64,000 nucleotides of DNA from contig NC_091188.1 of assembly GCF_040958095.1 (NCBI RefSeq), positions 5,368,932 to 5,432,931 on the forward strand, written 5' to 3'. The position numbers and the translations under genes were made by a program. This document shows, one piece after another, positions 1 through 11,400 of this stretch; position 1 is the stretch's first letter, and each line of letters opens with the position of its first letter. Source of the DNA: Procambarus clarkii. Its lineage: Eukaryota; Arthropoda; Malacostraca; Decapoda; Cambaridae. The notes beneath the pieces were generated by a model. The model saw only the letters and a list, made by a program, of their open reading frames with translations. It searched no databases and had not been told where the DNA came from.

Positions 1-3000
1 TACTCAACTGACGGGTTCCAGTTCACTCAACTGGCGGGCTCTGGTTCACTCAACTGGCGGGCTCCGGTTTACTAAACTGGCGGGCTCCGGGTGTTTGACT
101 GGTCGGGCTCCGGGTGGGTGACTGTTCGGGCTCTCGGTGGGTGTCTGTCCAGCTTCGGGTGGGTTCTTGGTAGGGCTTGGGGTGGGTTCTTGGTAGGTAT
201 TAGGGCTGGGTTCTTGGTAGGGCTTGGGGGTGGGTTTTGGTAGGGCTTGGGGGGTGGGTTCTCGGTAAGGCTTGGGGGGTGGGTTCTCGGTAGGGCTTGG
301 GGGGTGGGTTCTCGGTAGGGCTTGGTGGGTGGGTTCTCGGTAGGGCTCGGGGTGGGCTCTTTCGGGATCGGGATAGGCTCTCGGGCTTGGGGAACCTCTG
401 TAGGGCTCGGGGTAGGTTCTTGGTCGGGCTCAGGGTGGGTTCTCTGTAGGGCTCGGGGCGGGCTCCAGGTACTCAACTGACGGGTTCCAGTTCACTCAAC
501 TGGCGGGCTCCGGTTCACTCAACTGGCGGGCTCCGGTTTACTAAACTGGCGGGCTCCGGGTGTTTGACTGGTCGGGCTCCGGGTGGGTGACTGTTCGGGC
601 TCCAGGTGGGTGTCTGTCCAGCTTCGGGTGGGTTCTTGGTAGGGCTTGGGGTGGGTTCTTGGTAGGTATTAGGGCTGGGTTCTTGGTAGGGCTTGGGGGT
701 GGGTTCTTGGTAGGGCTTGGGGGTGGGTTCTTGGTAGGGCTTGGGGGTGGGTTCTTGGTAGGGTTTGGGGTTGGCTCCCGGTCAGGCTCGGGGTGGGCTC
801 TTTCGGGATCGGGATAGGCTCTCGGGCTTGGGGAACCTCTGTAGGGCTCGGGGTAGGTTCTTGGTCGGGCTCAGGGTGGGTTCTCGGTAGGGCTCGGGGC
901 AGGCTCCAGGTACTCAACTGACGGGTTCCAGTTCACTCAACTGGCGGGCTCCGGTTCACTCAACTGGCGGGCTCCGGTTTACTAAACTGGCGGGCTCCGG
1001 GTGTTTGACTGGTCGGGCTCCGGGTGGGTGACTGTTCGGGCTCCAGGTGGGTGTCTGTCCGGCTTCGGGTAGGTCCTTGGTAGGGCATGGGGTGGGTTCT
1101 TGGTAGGTATTGGGGCTGGGTTCTCGGTAGGGCTTTGGGCTGGGTTCTCGGTAGGGCTTTGGGCTGGGTTCTCGGTAGGGCTTGGGGGGTGGGTTCTCGG
1201 TAGGGCTTGGGGGGTGGGTTCTCGGTAGGGTTTGGGGGGTGCGTTCTCGGTAGGACTTGGGGGGGTGGGTTCTCGGTAGGGCTTGGGGGAGTGGGTTCTC
1301 GGTAGGGCTTGGGGGGGGTGGGTTCTCGGTAGGGCTTGGGGGGGTGGGTTCTCGGTAGGGCTTGGGGGGGTGGGTTCTTGGTAGGGCTTGGGGGGGTGGG
1401 TTCTCGGTAGGGCTTGGGGGGGGTTCTCGGTAGGGCTTGGGGGGGGGGTTCTCGGTAGGGCTTGGGGGTGGGTTCTCGGTAGGGGTCGGGGTGGGCTCTT
1501 TCGGGATCGGGATAGGCTCTCGGGCTTGGGGAACCTCTGTAGGGCTCGGGGTAGGTTCTTGGTCGGGCTCAAGGTGGGTTCTCGGTAGGGCTCGGGGCGG
1601 GCTCCAGGTACTCAACTGACGGGTTCCAGTTCACTCAACTGGCGGGCTCCGGTTCACTCAACTGGTGGGCTCCGGTTTACTAAACTGGCGGGCTCCGGGT
1701 GTTTGACTGGTCGGGCTTCGGGTGGGTGACTGTTCGGGCTCCAGGTGGGTGTCTGTCCAGCTTCGGGTGGGTTCTTGGTAGGGCTTGGGGTGGGTTCTTG
1801 GTAGGTATTAGGGCTGGGTTCTTGGTAGGGCTTGGGGGTGGGTTCTTGGTAGGGCTTGGGGGGTGGGTTCTCGGTAGGGCTTGGTGGGTGGGTTCTCGGT
1901 AGGGCTCGGGGTGGGCTCTTTCGGGATCGGGATAGGCTCTTGGGCTTGGGGAACCTCTGTAGGGCTTGGGGTAGGTTCTTGGTCGGGCTCAGGGTGGGTT
2001 CTCGGTAGGGCTCGGGGCGGGCTCCAGGTACTCAACTGACGGGTTCCAGTTCACTCAACTGGCGGGCTCCGGTTCACTCAACTGGCGGGCTCCGGTTTAC
2101 TAAACTGGCGGGCTCCGGGTGTTTGACTGGTCGGGCTCCGGGTGGGTGACTGTTCGGGCTCCGGGTGGGTGTCTGTCCAGCTTCGGGTGGGTTCTTGGTA
2201 GGGCTTGGGGTGGGTTCTTGGTAGGTATTAGGGCTGGGTTCTTGGTAGGGCTTGGGGGTGGGTTCTTGGTAGGGCTTGGGGGTGGGTTCTTGGTAGGGTT
2301 TGGGGTTGGCTCCCGGTCAGGCTCGGGGTGGGCTCTTTCGGGATCGGGATAGGCTCTCGGGCTTGGGGAACCTCTGTAGGGCTCGGGGTAGGTTCTTGGT
2401 CGGGCTCAGGGTGGGTTCTCGGTAGGGCTCGGGGCAGGCTCCAGGTACTCAACTGACGGGTTCCAGTTCACTCAACTGGCGGGCTCCGGTTCACTCAACT
2501 GGCGGGCTCCGGTTTACTAAACTGGCGGGCTCCGGGTGTTTGACTGGTCGGGCTCCGGGTGGGTGACTGTTCGGGCTCCAGGTGGGTGTCTGTCCGGCTT
2601 CGGGTAGGTCCTTGGTAGGGCTTGGGGTGGGTTCTTGGTAGGTATTGGGGCTGGGTTCTCGGTAGGGCTTTGGGCTGGGTTCTCGGTAGGGCTTTGGGCT
2701 GGGTTCTCGGTAGGGCTTGGGGGGTGGGTTCTCGGTAGGGCTTGGGGGGTGGGTTCTCGGTAGGGTTTGGGGGGTGGGTTCTCGGTAGGACTTGGGGGGG
2801 GTGGGTTCTCGGTAGGGCTTGGGGGGGTGGGTTCTCGGTAGGGCTTGGGGGGGTGGGTTCTCGGTAGGGCTTGGGGGGGGTGGGTTCTCGGTAGGGCTTG
2901 GGGGGTGGGTTCTCGGTAGGGGTCGGGGTGGGCTCTTTCGGGATCGGGATAGGCTCTCGGGCTTGGGGAACCTCTGTAGGGCTCGGGGTAGGTTCTTGGT

Positions 3001-5640
3001 CGGGCTCAAGGTGGGTTCTCAGTAGGGCTCGGGGCGGGCTCCAGGTACTCAACTGACGGGTTCCAGTTCACTCAACTGGCGGGCTCCGGTTCATTCAACT
3101 GGCGGGCTCCGGTTTACTAAACTGGCGGGCTCCGGGTGTTTGACTGGTCGGGCTCCGGGTGGGTGACTGTTCGGGCTCCAGGTGGGTGTCTGTCCAGCTT
3201 CGGGTGGGTTCTTGGTAGGGCTTGGGGTGGGTTCTTGGTAGGTATTAGGGCTGGGTTCTTGGTAGGGCTTGGGGGTGGGTTTTGGTAGGGCTTGGGGGGT
3301 GGGTTCTCGGTAGGGCTTGGGGGGTGGGTTCTCGGTAGGGCTTGGTGGGTGGGTTCTCGGTAGGGCTCGGGGTGGGCTCTTTCGGGATCGGGATAGGCTC
3401 TCGGGCTTGGGGAACCTCTGTAGGGCTCGGGGTAGGTTCTTGGTCGGGCTCAGGGTGGGTTCTCGGTAGGGCTCGGGGCGGGCTCCAGGTACTCAACTGA
3501 CGGGTTCCAGTTCACTCAACTGGCGGGCTCCGGTTCACTCAACTGGCGGGCTCCGGTTTACTAAACTGGCGGGCTCCGGGTGTTTGACTGGTCGGGCTCT
3601 GGGTGGGTGACTGTTCGGGCTCCGGGTGGGTGTCTGTCCAGCTTCGGGTGGGTTCTTGGTAGGGCTTGGGGTGGGTTCTTGGTAGGTATTAGGGCTGGGT
3701 TCTTGGTAGGGCTTGGGGGTGGGTTCTTGGTAGGGCTTGGGGGTGGGTTCTTGGTAGGGTTTGGGGTTGGCTCCCGGTCAGGCTCGGGGTGGGCTCTTTC
3801 GGGATCGGGATAGGCTCTCGGGCTTGGGGAACCTCTGTAGGGCTCGGGGTAGGTTTTTGGTCGGGCTCAGGGTGGGTTCTCGGTAGGGCTCGGGGCAGGC
3901 TCCAGGTACTCAACTGACGGGTTCCAGTTCACTCAACTGGCGGGCTCCGGTTCACTCAACTGGCGGGCTCCGGTTTACTAAACTGGCGGGCTCCGGGTGT
4001 TTGACTGGTCGGGCTCCGGGTGGGTGACTGTTCGGGCTCCAGGTGGGTGTCTGTCCAGCTTCGGGTGGGTTCTTGGTAGGGCTTGGGGTGGGTTCTTGGT
4101 AGGTATTAGGGCTGGGTTCTTGGTAGGGCTTGGGGGTGGGTTTTGGTAGGGCTTGGGGGGTGGGTTTTGGTAGGGCTTGGGGGGTGGGTTCTCGGTAGGG
4201 CTTGGTGGGTGGGTTCTCGGTAGGGCTCGGGGTGGGCTCTTTCGGGATCGGGATAGGCTCTCGGGCTTGGGGAACCTCTGTAGGGCTCAGGGTAGGTTCT
4301 TGGTCGGGCTCAGGGTGGGTTCTCGGTAGGGCTCGGGGCGGGCTCCAGGTACTCAACTGACGGGTTCCAGTTCACTCAACTGGCGGGCTCCGGTTCACTC
4401 AACTGGCGGGCTCCGGTTTACTAAACTGGCGGGCTCCGGGTGTTTGACTGGTCGGGCTCCGGGTGGGTGACTGTTCGGGCTCCAGGTGGGTGTCTGTCCA
4501 GCTTCGGGTGGGTTCTTGGTAGGGCTTGGGGTGGGTTCTTGGTAGGTATTAGGGCTGGGTTCTTGGTAGGGCTTGGGGGTGGGTTCTTGGTAGGGCTTGG
4601 GGGTGGGTTCTTGGTAGGGTTTGGGGTTGGCTCCCGGTCAGGCTCGGGGTGGGCTCTTTCGGGATCGGGATAGGCTCTCGGGCTTGGGGAACCTCTGTAG
4701 GGCTCGGGGTAGGTTCTTGGTCGGGCTCAGGGTGGGTTCTCGGTAGGGCTCGGGGCAGGCTCCAGGTACTCAACTGACGGGTTCCAGTTCACTCAACTGG
4801 CGGGCTCCGGTTCACTCAACTGGCGGGCTCCGGTTTACTAAACTGGCGGGCTCCGGGTGTTTGACTGGTCGGGCTCCGGGTGGGTGACTGTTCGGGCTCC
4901 AGGTGGGTGTCTGTCCGGCTTCGGGTGGGTTCTTGGTAGGGCTTGGGGTGGGTTCTTGGTAGGTATTGGGGCTGGGTTCTCGGTAGGGCTTTGGGCTGGG
5001 TTCTCGGTAGGGCTTGGGGCTGGGTTCTCGGTAAGGGCTTGGGGCTGGGTTCTTGGTAGGGTTTGGGGGGTGGGTTCTCGGTAGGGCTTGGGGGGTGGGT
5101 TCTCGGTAGCGCTTGGGGGGGTGGGTTCTCGGTAGGGCTTGGGGGGGTGGGTTCTCGGTAGGGCTTGGGGGGGTGGGTTCTCGGTTTTCTCGGTAGGGCT
5201 TGGGGGGTGGGTTCTCGGTAGGGCTTGGGGGGTGGGTTCTCGGTAGGGCTTGGGGGGTGTGTTCTCGGTAGGGCTTGGGGGGGTGGGTTCTCGGTAGAGC
5301 TTGGGGGGGGGTGGGTTCTCGGTAGGGCTTGGGGGGGTGGGTTCTCGGTAGGGCTTGGGGGGGTGGGTTCTCGGTAGGGCTTGGTGGGTGGGTTCTCGGT
5401 AGGGGTCGGGGTGGGCTCTTTCGGGATCGGGATTGGCTCTCGGGCTTAAGGAACCTCTGTAGAGCTCGGGGTAGGTTCTTGGTCGGGCTCAGGGTGGGTT
5501 CTCGGTAGGGCTCGGGGCGGGCTCCAGGTACTCAACTGACGGGTTCCAGTTCACTCAACTGGCGGGCTCCGGTTCACTCAACTGGCGGGCTCCGGTTTAC
5601 TAAACTGGCGGGCTCCGGGTGGGTGACTGTTCAATTGTTT
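1..5640 (+). repeat. G-rich satellite with nested higher-order units
   Basis: A tandem array that runs off the left edge of the window. The basic module is a roughly 24-bp G-rich phrase (GGTAGGGCTTGGGG plus a GTGGGTTCT segment). Modules are grouped into larger units, each starting at TACTCAACTGACGGG. These starts fall at 1, 470, 911, 1609, 2029, 2446, 3046, 3490, 3907, 4350, 4767 and 5529, giving unit lengths of 417-762 bp. Units fall into three types by diagnostic variants and follow the order A-B-C, A-B-C, A-B, A-B-C. Long open frames on both strands (Pro-rich on -, Gly-rich on +) follow from the repeat composition and are not called as genes. Function unknown. Confidence 0.95.
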
Positions 5641-5799
5641 GATATGGCTCCATAGTTGGTTTCTTGGGCAAGTGGAGGGTTTTAGGTAGCACTAAGAAGA
5701 TTTTTGTTTGGTCGAGCTAGAAATGGAGTTTGGTTGTGCTTTGGGACTGTTTAGCTTTGTAGGGGTTGTATGAGATGTATACCTGCTAGGCTTAAGGTT
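5636..5799 (+). repeat. Low-copy segment, paralogue of 6425-6815 without the SINE
   Basis: The stretch from AATTGTTTGATATGGCTCC through GGAGTTTGGTTGTGCTTTGG is repeated at 6425-6463 and 6740-6815. There a tRNA-headed SINE interrupts it just after TTGGGCAAG. It lies at the edge of the satellite and has no coding signal. Confidence 0.8.
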
Positions 5800-6245
5800 A
5801 GACAACTGGTCGGGGTCCGGTTACACAACTGGTCGAGCTTTGGTTACACAACTGGTCGGGCTCCGGTTACATAACTGGTCGGGCTCCGGGGGTGTCACTG
5901 GGGCTTCGGGTTGTGCATAGTCGGGCTTTGGTTCAAGCATGGTTGTGATCCAGAGGTTGTTTGGTTCGTTCATGCTAGGTTTGCAGTTACACAACTGGTC
6001 GGGGTCCGGTTACACAACTGGTGGGCTCCGATTACACAACTGGTCGGGCTCCGGTTAAATAACTGGTCGGGCTCCGGGGGTGTCATTTGGGCTTTGAGTT
6101 GTGCATGGTCGGGCTTCCGTTCGTGCATGGTTGTAATCCAGAGGTTGTTTGAATGGTTTGTTCATGCTAGGCTTGCGGGTAGACAACTGGTCGGGCTCCG
6201 GTTTCACAACTTGTCGGGTTCAGATTACATAACACCAGGGGTTTG
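5800..6245 (+). repeat. Decayed satellite flank
   Basis: Irregular repeats of an ACAACTGGTCGGGCTCCGG phrase, related to the CAACTGGCGGGCTCCGG phrases inside the main satellite units but with different spacing and interspersed TTACA segments. It reads as a diverged edge of the same satellite family. No gene is visible. Confidence 0.8.
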
Positions 6246-6463
6246 ACGTGTTGGGCTTTGGGTTGTGCATGGTTGTGCTCCGGGTCGTACATGGTTGTGC
6301 TCTGGTTCGTACATGGTTGTGCTCCATTGGTTGTTTGTGTACTAGTGCTCCAGGTTTGTTTGCAAGGGCTCTATGTTTATATGTTTGCTAGAAATTCGAG
6401 TTTCTTTCTTTTTGTATATAGTTCAATTGTTTGCTATGGCTCCATAGTTGGTTTCTTGGGCAA

Positions 6464-6735
6464 GTCTCCGTGGTGTAGTGGTAAGACACTCGCCTGGCGT
6501 TGCGAGCGCTTTGTCATGGGTTCGTATCCTGGCCGGGGAGGATTTACTGGGCGCAATTCCTTAACTGTAGCCTCTGTTTAACGCAACAGTAAAATGTGTA
6601 CTTGGATGAAAAAACGATTCTTCGCGGCAGGGGATCGTATTCCAGGGACCATAGGATTAAGGACTTGCCCGAAACGCTACGCGTACTAGTGGCTGTACAA
6701 GAATGTAACAACTCTTGTATATATCTCAAAAAAAA
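6464..6735 (+). mobile_element. tRNA-headed SINE (family A), full length
   Basis: The 5' end resembles a tRNA. An A-box-like TGGTGTAGTGG follows GTCTCCG, and a B-box-like GGGTTCGTATCC lies about 55 bp further on. A non-tRNA body and a tail (CGTACTAGTGGCTGTACAAG ... CTTGTATATATCTC, A-rich) follow. Near-identical copies occur at 19811-20085 (+) and 43835-44085 (-), and a diverged copy at 7361-7620 (-). The tail is shared with LINE-like tails elsewhere in the window. It is a retroposed element, not a tRNA gene. Confidence 0.85.
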
Positions 6736-6815
6736 TAAAGCTCGTTTGGTCGAGCTAGGAATGGAGTTTGGTTGTGCTTTGGGACTGTTTAGCTTGGTGG
6801 GGGTTGGCTGAGATG

Positions 6816-7360
6816 TATATACACTTTCACCAGAGGTGGTGTCCCTTTTAGGTTAAAAAAAAATATATATTATATATTAATATTAATAAAACAATTAACA
6901 TCGTGTAGTGTACTCTATATATCAAAATATATTACTTTTAAACGCGTATCAGTCACTAAACAAAAAATTGGGCTACTCTTATTACAAATTCGCTATTTTT
7001 AGACTGTCAGCTTGCTACTTTCAGCAATTTGTATCTGACAACCCTGGTAAGTGGGAGTGTAAGCGTTGTGTTGTGAGGGATGTGAACTAGTGGGAGTGTA
7101 AGCGTTGTGTTGTGAGGGATGTGAAGGAGGCCGTGTTGTGCTGCCAGCCGGAGACACGTTCTCCTCTACTTCGAAGTTATTCGGTTTTATTATTTTGGTT
7201 CAGGTACATCTTTTTGTACAGTCGCAAGTGTTTCAGATTAGCAGGAAAATGTGGACGAGAAGGAAAGGGCTAATGTTGACCATTTGGGCTAATTGGCTGG
7301 CTTATATTTTGTTGTGCACACCATCGACTCAGACCCGGCGTTATTTTTGGTTTATTTATT
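6816..7360. other. Non-coding stretch, no gene recognised
   Basis: AT-rich sequence with a short direct repeat: about 30 bp around GTGGGAGTGTAAGCGTTG occurs at about 7051 and again at about 7091. Short open frames here show no recognisable domain. Confidence 0.5.
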
Positions 7361-7620
7361 TATGTATATACAAGAGTTCTTGCATTCTTGTACAGCCACT
7401 AGCATGCATAGCGTTTTGGGCAAGTAATTAATCCTAATTTTCCTCTGGAGTACGATCTGCCAAATCGTTTTAACAACCAGGTACCCATTTTACTATTGGG
7501 TGAACAGAGGCTACAGTTAAGGATTGGTGCCCGGTCAATCCTCCCCAGCTAGGATGTGAACCCAGGTCAAAGCGCTTGTGAAACACCAGACGAGTGTGTT
7601 ACCACTTTGCCACGGGGACT
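7361..7620 (-). mobile_element. Diverged SINE family A copy
   Basis: Reverse-strand copy of the SINE at 6464. CAGAGGCTACAGTTAAGGAT, the B-box region and the A-box region (CCACGGGGACT) are in the right order, with many substitutions. The tail ends in a TTTATTTATT tract (AAAT repeats on the element strand). Confidence 0.8.
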
Positions 7621-8137
7621 GCTGTATTTATAATTTTTACAAGCGAATTATGCCCACTGGGTAAGGTGGGACCGTATTCTTGTCACCCATCCAGTTACTG
7701 GCTAGAGTCAATGGTGCTTAACCCATGGCGAGATATATAATAATAACTTTTATGTTCAAATACCCATAAATCCGAAAAACACTGAAATTCTTTACAAAAA
7801 ATTCAGGCACGATTGTCACTAGGCGGGAGGCACTGGTAAACTGAGGCATGGTCGCTGTATCACCATGCGCTAGGTCGGCCATATGCATATCAACTTCGTA
7901 TCACAAGTTAAAATTTGTAACCCGATTCGGATTTTACAAAGAAATTGGGCTCGTAACCCAAAAAGTCCATAAAGAGGGACATTTACAAGCCGAGGTGTCA
8001 CTGTACTGTACAGTATATGCAATTTCATAACATTACATTATTCACAACATTTTATTATTACTTGTAAAAGTTGTATATTTTTGTATGCAGATTTGTGTTC
8101 TTAAATGCAAGAATTTATATACTTATGTACATTGCAG
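7621..8137. other. Upstream region or 5' intron of HCCS
   Basis: Mostly AT-rich sequence without coding signal. It ends in a 3' splice site (polypyrimidine-poor but clear TTGCAG at 8132-8137) directly before the HCCS start exon. At least one untranslated exon must therefore lie further upstream; I could not place it. Confidence 0.5.
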
Positions 8138-8146
8138 GACACAGGG

Positions 8147-8476
8147 ATGGGGAATTCTGTGTCGGCTGCCCACAGCACGGCAACATCTCTCACCAGCATG
8201 GCAGTTGGTGGTGGTGGCGGCGGCAGCAGTAGTGTTACATTTAGTGCCTCAGAACTGCCCCAAAATCATCCTACCTTAGAAAAGCAATGCCATGATGCTC
8301 TTCCAACTGCCTGCCCTATGCACAACAAGATTACCGAGGCCACCAAAGAAACTTCAGAAAAACACGATAGAGGAAGTATGGAACCATCGGCTGCACAAGC
8401 CCACTACATTCCCCCTGGAACACTCATACCTTCAGAATGTCCTATGCACCAAGCAAATAAAGAACAATCACCACAG
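8147..8476 (+). CDS. HCCS: HCCS coding exon 1
   Basis: Residues 1-110, phase 0 at the end. It begins MGNSVSAAH, includes a Gly run (21-26), and has Cys-Pro motifs at 56-57 and 98-99. The donor is CCACAG|GTGCAG. The 3' splice site before the ATG is at 8137. Confidence 0.92.
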
Positions 8477-11400
8477 GTGCAGTATTAAAGTTATTTTTAT
8501 TAAGATTTTTCCTACTGGTGACATGATTTGAGTAAATAAGAAAAAATGTTTTCCTAACCATGTTTTTATATAAAAAAAAAGATTAAATCAACATGCAACT
8601 AAGTAATTTTAGAGACAATGTTTGCTTGTAAAATGTAAATTTTTTAAATAATAGATAACATTAAATGTCTCATTTGAAATAGAATGGGTTTTATTTAATT
8701 TGTGTTGCAGTTTGTTTGCATTTTCCTTTGTGCTTCACGATTATGCTTTATGCCAGCCACATTACATTTATCCTAGCTTTACATTTTGCTCTGACTAGGG
8801 CCAGTGTTACCTTTCCTGGGATTGGTATGCATTTCCATGTGTCCAACCCGAGATACCTTCTCTAAGGGAATATTGACTTCCTCTCGTGTGAATTGGCTCT
8901 CCTAGTCACCTTGCTTATGAGTAGTGCATGGAAATTTTTTCCCAGCAGGGTCTATTTGTGTGGAGAAATGATCTTTTTGACTACTTGTGCATATTTAAAA
9001 AAAAAAAAGCCTGCATATTATGCTCAGTTTTACTGCTGATATTCATTGGAGTCTTACACTTAAAATGGGTGGGGGGTACTTGGATTATGCAAGTGATTTA
9101 GGCATTTCTTGGAGTGCCATTTCATTAGCTTCTGAACTGAGCACTGTTCCAGCCATGTCTTAAGGAGATGCTCTAGACCTCCAAGATGCACCCGCTTGTG
9201 TACCAGCTTAAATAGCTAGTTTCCCCTTGTCTTCGCAGGTTTTTATTTGGCATGGTTGGGTTGTTATGACTTTCCTGGCGAACTACATGCCTGGTACTGT
9301 AATGTAGTTTTCAGTTTTTCAGGATGTGATTTGGTGCCGATGATCTTTCCTGTTTTCATCATTTTGTTGGATGAAGGATTCTTTCCACCTGTATTTTGGC
9401 TGAGCTGGTTTATTAGGCTGCAGCCATTTTGTGTGACTATTCTTTGTGGTACCTGTTGATGTTAACCCTGCCTGTTTTTAGTGGCTTTCTTGCCAATACC
9501 CTACTGTTTTACAAGGAGGATTTTGAGCATCTTAGACATTTCAGCAAGTTTCTGCCAGTTTTTGCTGCAACTGTCAAGTGGTCAGTTCATTCGACATCTT
9601 GGCTAATGCTGGGGTTTGGATCCCTAGGTGACAACAGGTTGCACAGCTACTGGCATTGTTGGACTAGGGATGCAAGAAGCAGCTTTAAGGGGCCCATCTA
9701 TCGGGTTTTGTTAAATATGGTCTCCACGTCTGATTTCCCTTGTCTCGTCTTCTCATAAGATTGACCTGTCTGCCAAGACTTGCTTTAGTGCCTGCTCCAA
9801 AACTGAAACTGAGTGAAGTTAATAAAATAAGGAGTCAAAATGGCCTGTGGGAGTGAAGTTGAACTTTCATCATATTTGTTCCTGAACTACTCTTCACTCC
9901 AAGGAATTCACGTTTAGCAAGTTTGCTGTATATCAAAATGTACTTTCACTCTAAATAAAATTTGGACACTATAGTTATTTTAAGTTTAATAGCAGTACAT
10001 ATTAATGAATTGTCTTTTAAGTATTCATGTTGCTAAACAGTTTAATGACTTCATCCTTTCCCTTTAAAACTCAGGCATTCCCCTCTGAATGTCCAATGAG
10101 CGCAGGTGAAGGTAAAGATTGGCCCAAACATCAGGAAGGTGTACACTTTGGAAAGGAATATGCTGGGAAGTATGTGGGCATCAACCCACTCAACATGGAA
10201 GGCTATCCTAACCAAAAACCTTCTCCAGACCAACCATTTGAGCTGCCAACTGAAAGGCAGGTAAGCTATTTTTCCCCCCCTTTATTTCCCAAAGCTAGAG
10301 ATTGCTTTCAAATCCATAGGAAGTTATTATTTTGACTAGTATTTTGTAATTTAGCATTATATCTAACATTCATGAATACATATATATTTTTCTTGATACA
10401 TAATAGATGAATGATTTCAACATTGGTTTTTGCCAGAGTGTTTCTAGCAGCTGGGTAAATAAGATTTTAAGGTCAGCATTAATATCTGTTGTGGAGTAAG
10501 TTGAGGATTTGCTAACAAGTTAACATGATGTATATTGTATAGTACCATTAGGGGAAAATAATTCACTGTGTTAGGGGACAGGAAGCCTGAGTGTTTTCAT
10601 TCACGTTTGGCTTTTATCGAGGCCCGCCCCCCAACCAAGACCGAATTACTGACCCCGCCCTGGATGCAATCCCATAACAAGCTAACTCCTGTGTACCTAC
10701 TCACTGATAGGTTACCAGAGGCATTAGGTTAAAAGAAATGTGCCTAACCATTTCTGTCCCGCCCGGGATTTGAACCCGGAATTCTCGATTGTTTGTCAGG
10801 AATGAACCCGACTGTACTACCGGGACCCCTAAGCTTTATGTTCGTGAATATGGGAAAGTTTAGAATAAAGTTGAGAAAAATTGCATTAAGGGTGATGAGG
10901 TGGTAATACTGATGGTTAAGATGATGAAGGCAGAGAAAGTTATAAGAATATAAGAAGAAACTAAGGATAGAGGAACCTGCAGAAGAGTTATTAGCCATAC
11001 GAGGCCACTTCCTTACCCCAATCCTATCTAAAATCCTTATCCTGACTCCCCCGCCCCCCCTTTCCAAGTGCTATGAAGTTGTAATGGCTTGGCACTTTCC
11101 CCTGAAAATTAAAAAAAAAAAAACTACTTGTACCTTGTCTCCACTTGAAATAATCCCACTGTCTTGCATCCATTATATTTCCTGAAAACCTATTCCACAA
11201 ATCTACAACCCAAAACCCTGTTTCCAAAAAGAGTATTTACCCATTGTTTTATTTGATCAATTTTGATTTATTGGTTCTATTTTCTGTTGATAGGTTTACC
11301 ATGCTAGTAATATCGTCCCTTTACTCTTTGCTTTTATAAAGAAGGTAAATAAAGCTTTATCTTCATATCCGTTAGAAAACGTCATATGGAAGTTTTCTAA

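Noticed and set aside
72..5084. Pro-rich (- strand) and Gly-rich (+ strand) open frames of 60-219 codons
   Set aside because: They follow exactly the satellite periodicity, exist on both strands, and change with unit length; no start context or splice logic.
6464..6545. tRNA gene
   Set aside because: A- and B-box-like motifs are present, but the acceptor ends pair poorly and the unit continues into a SINE body repeated elsewhere. The same applies to the heads of SINE families B, C and D.
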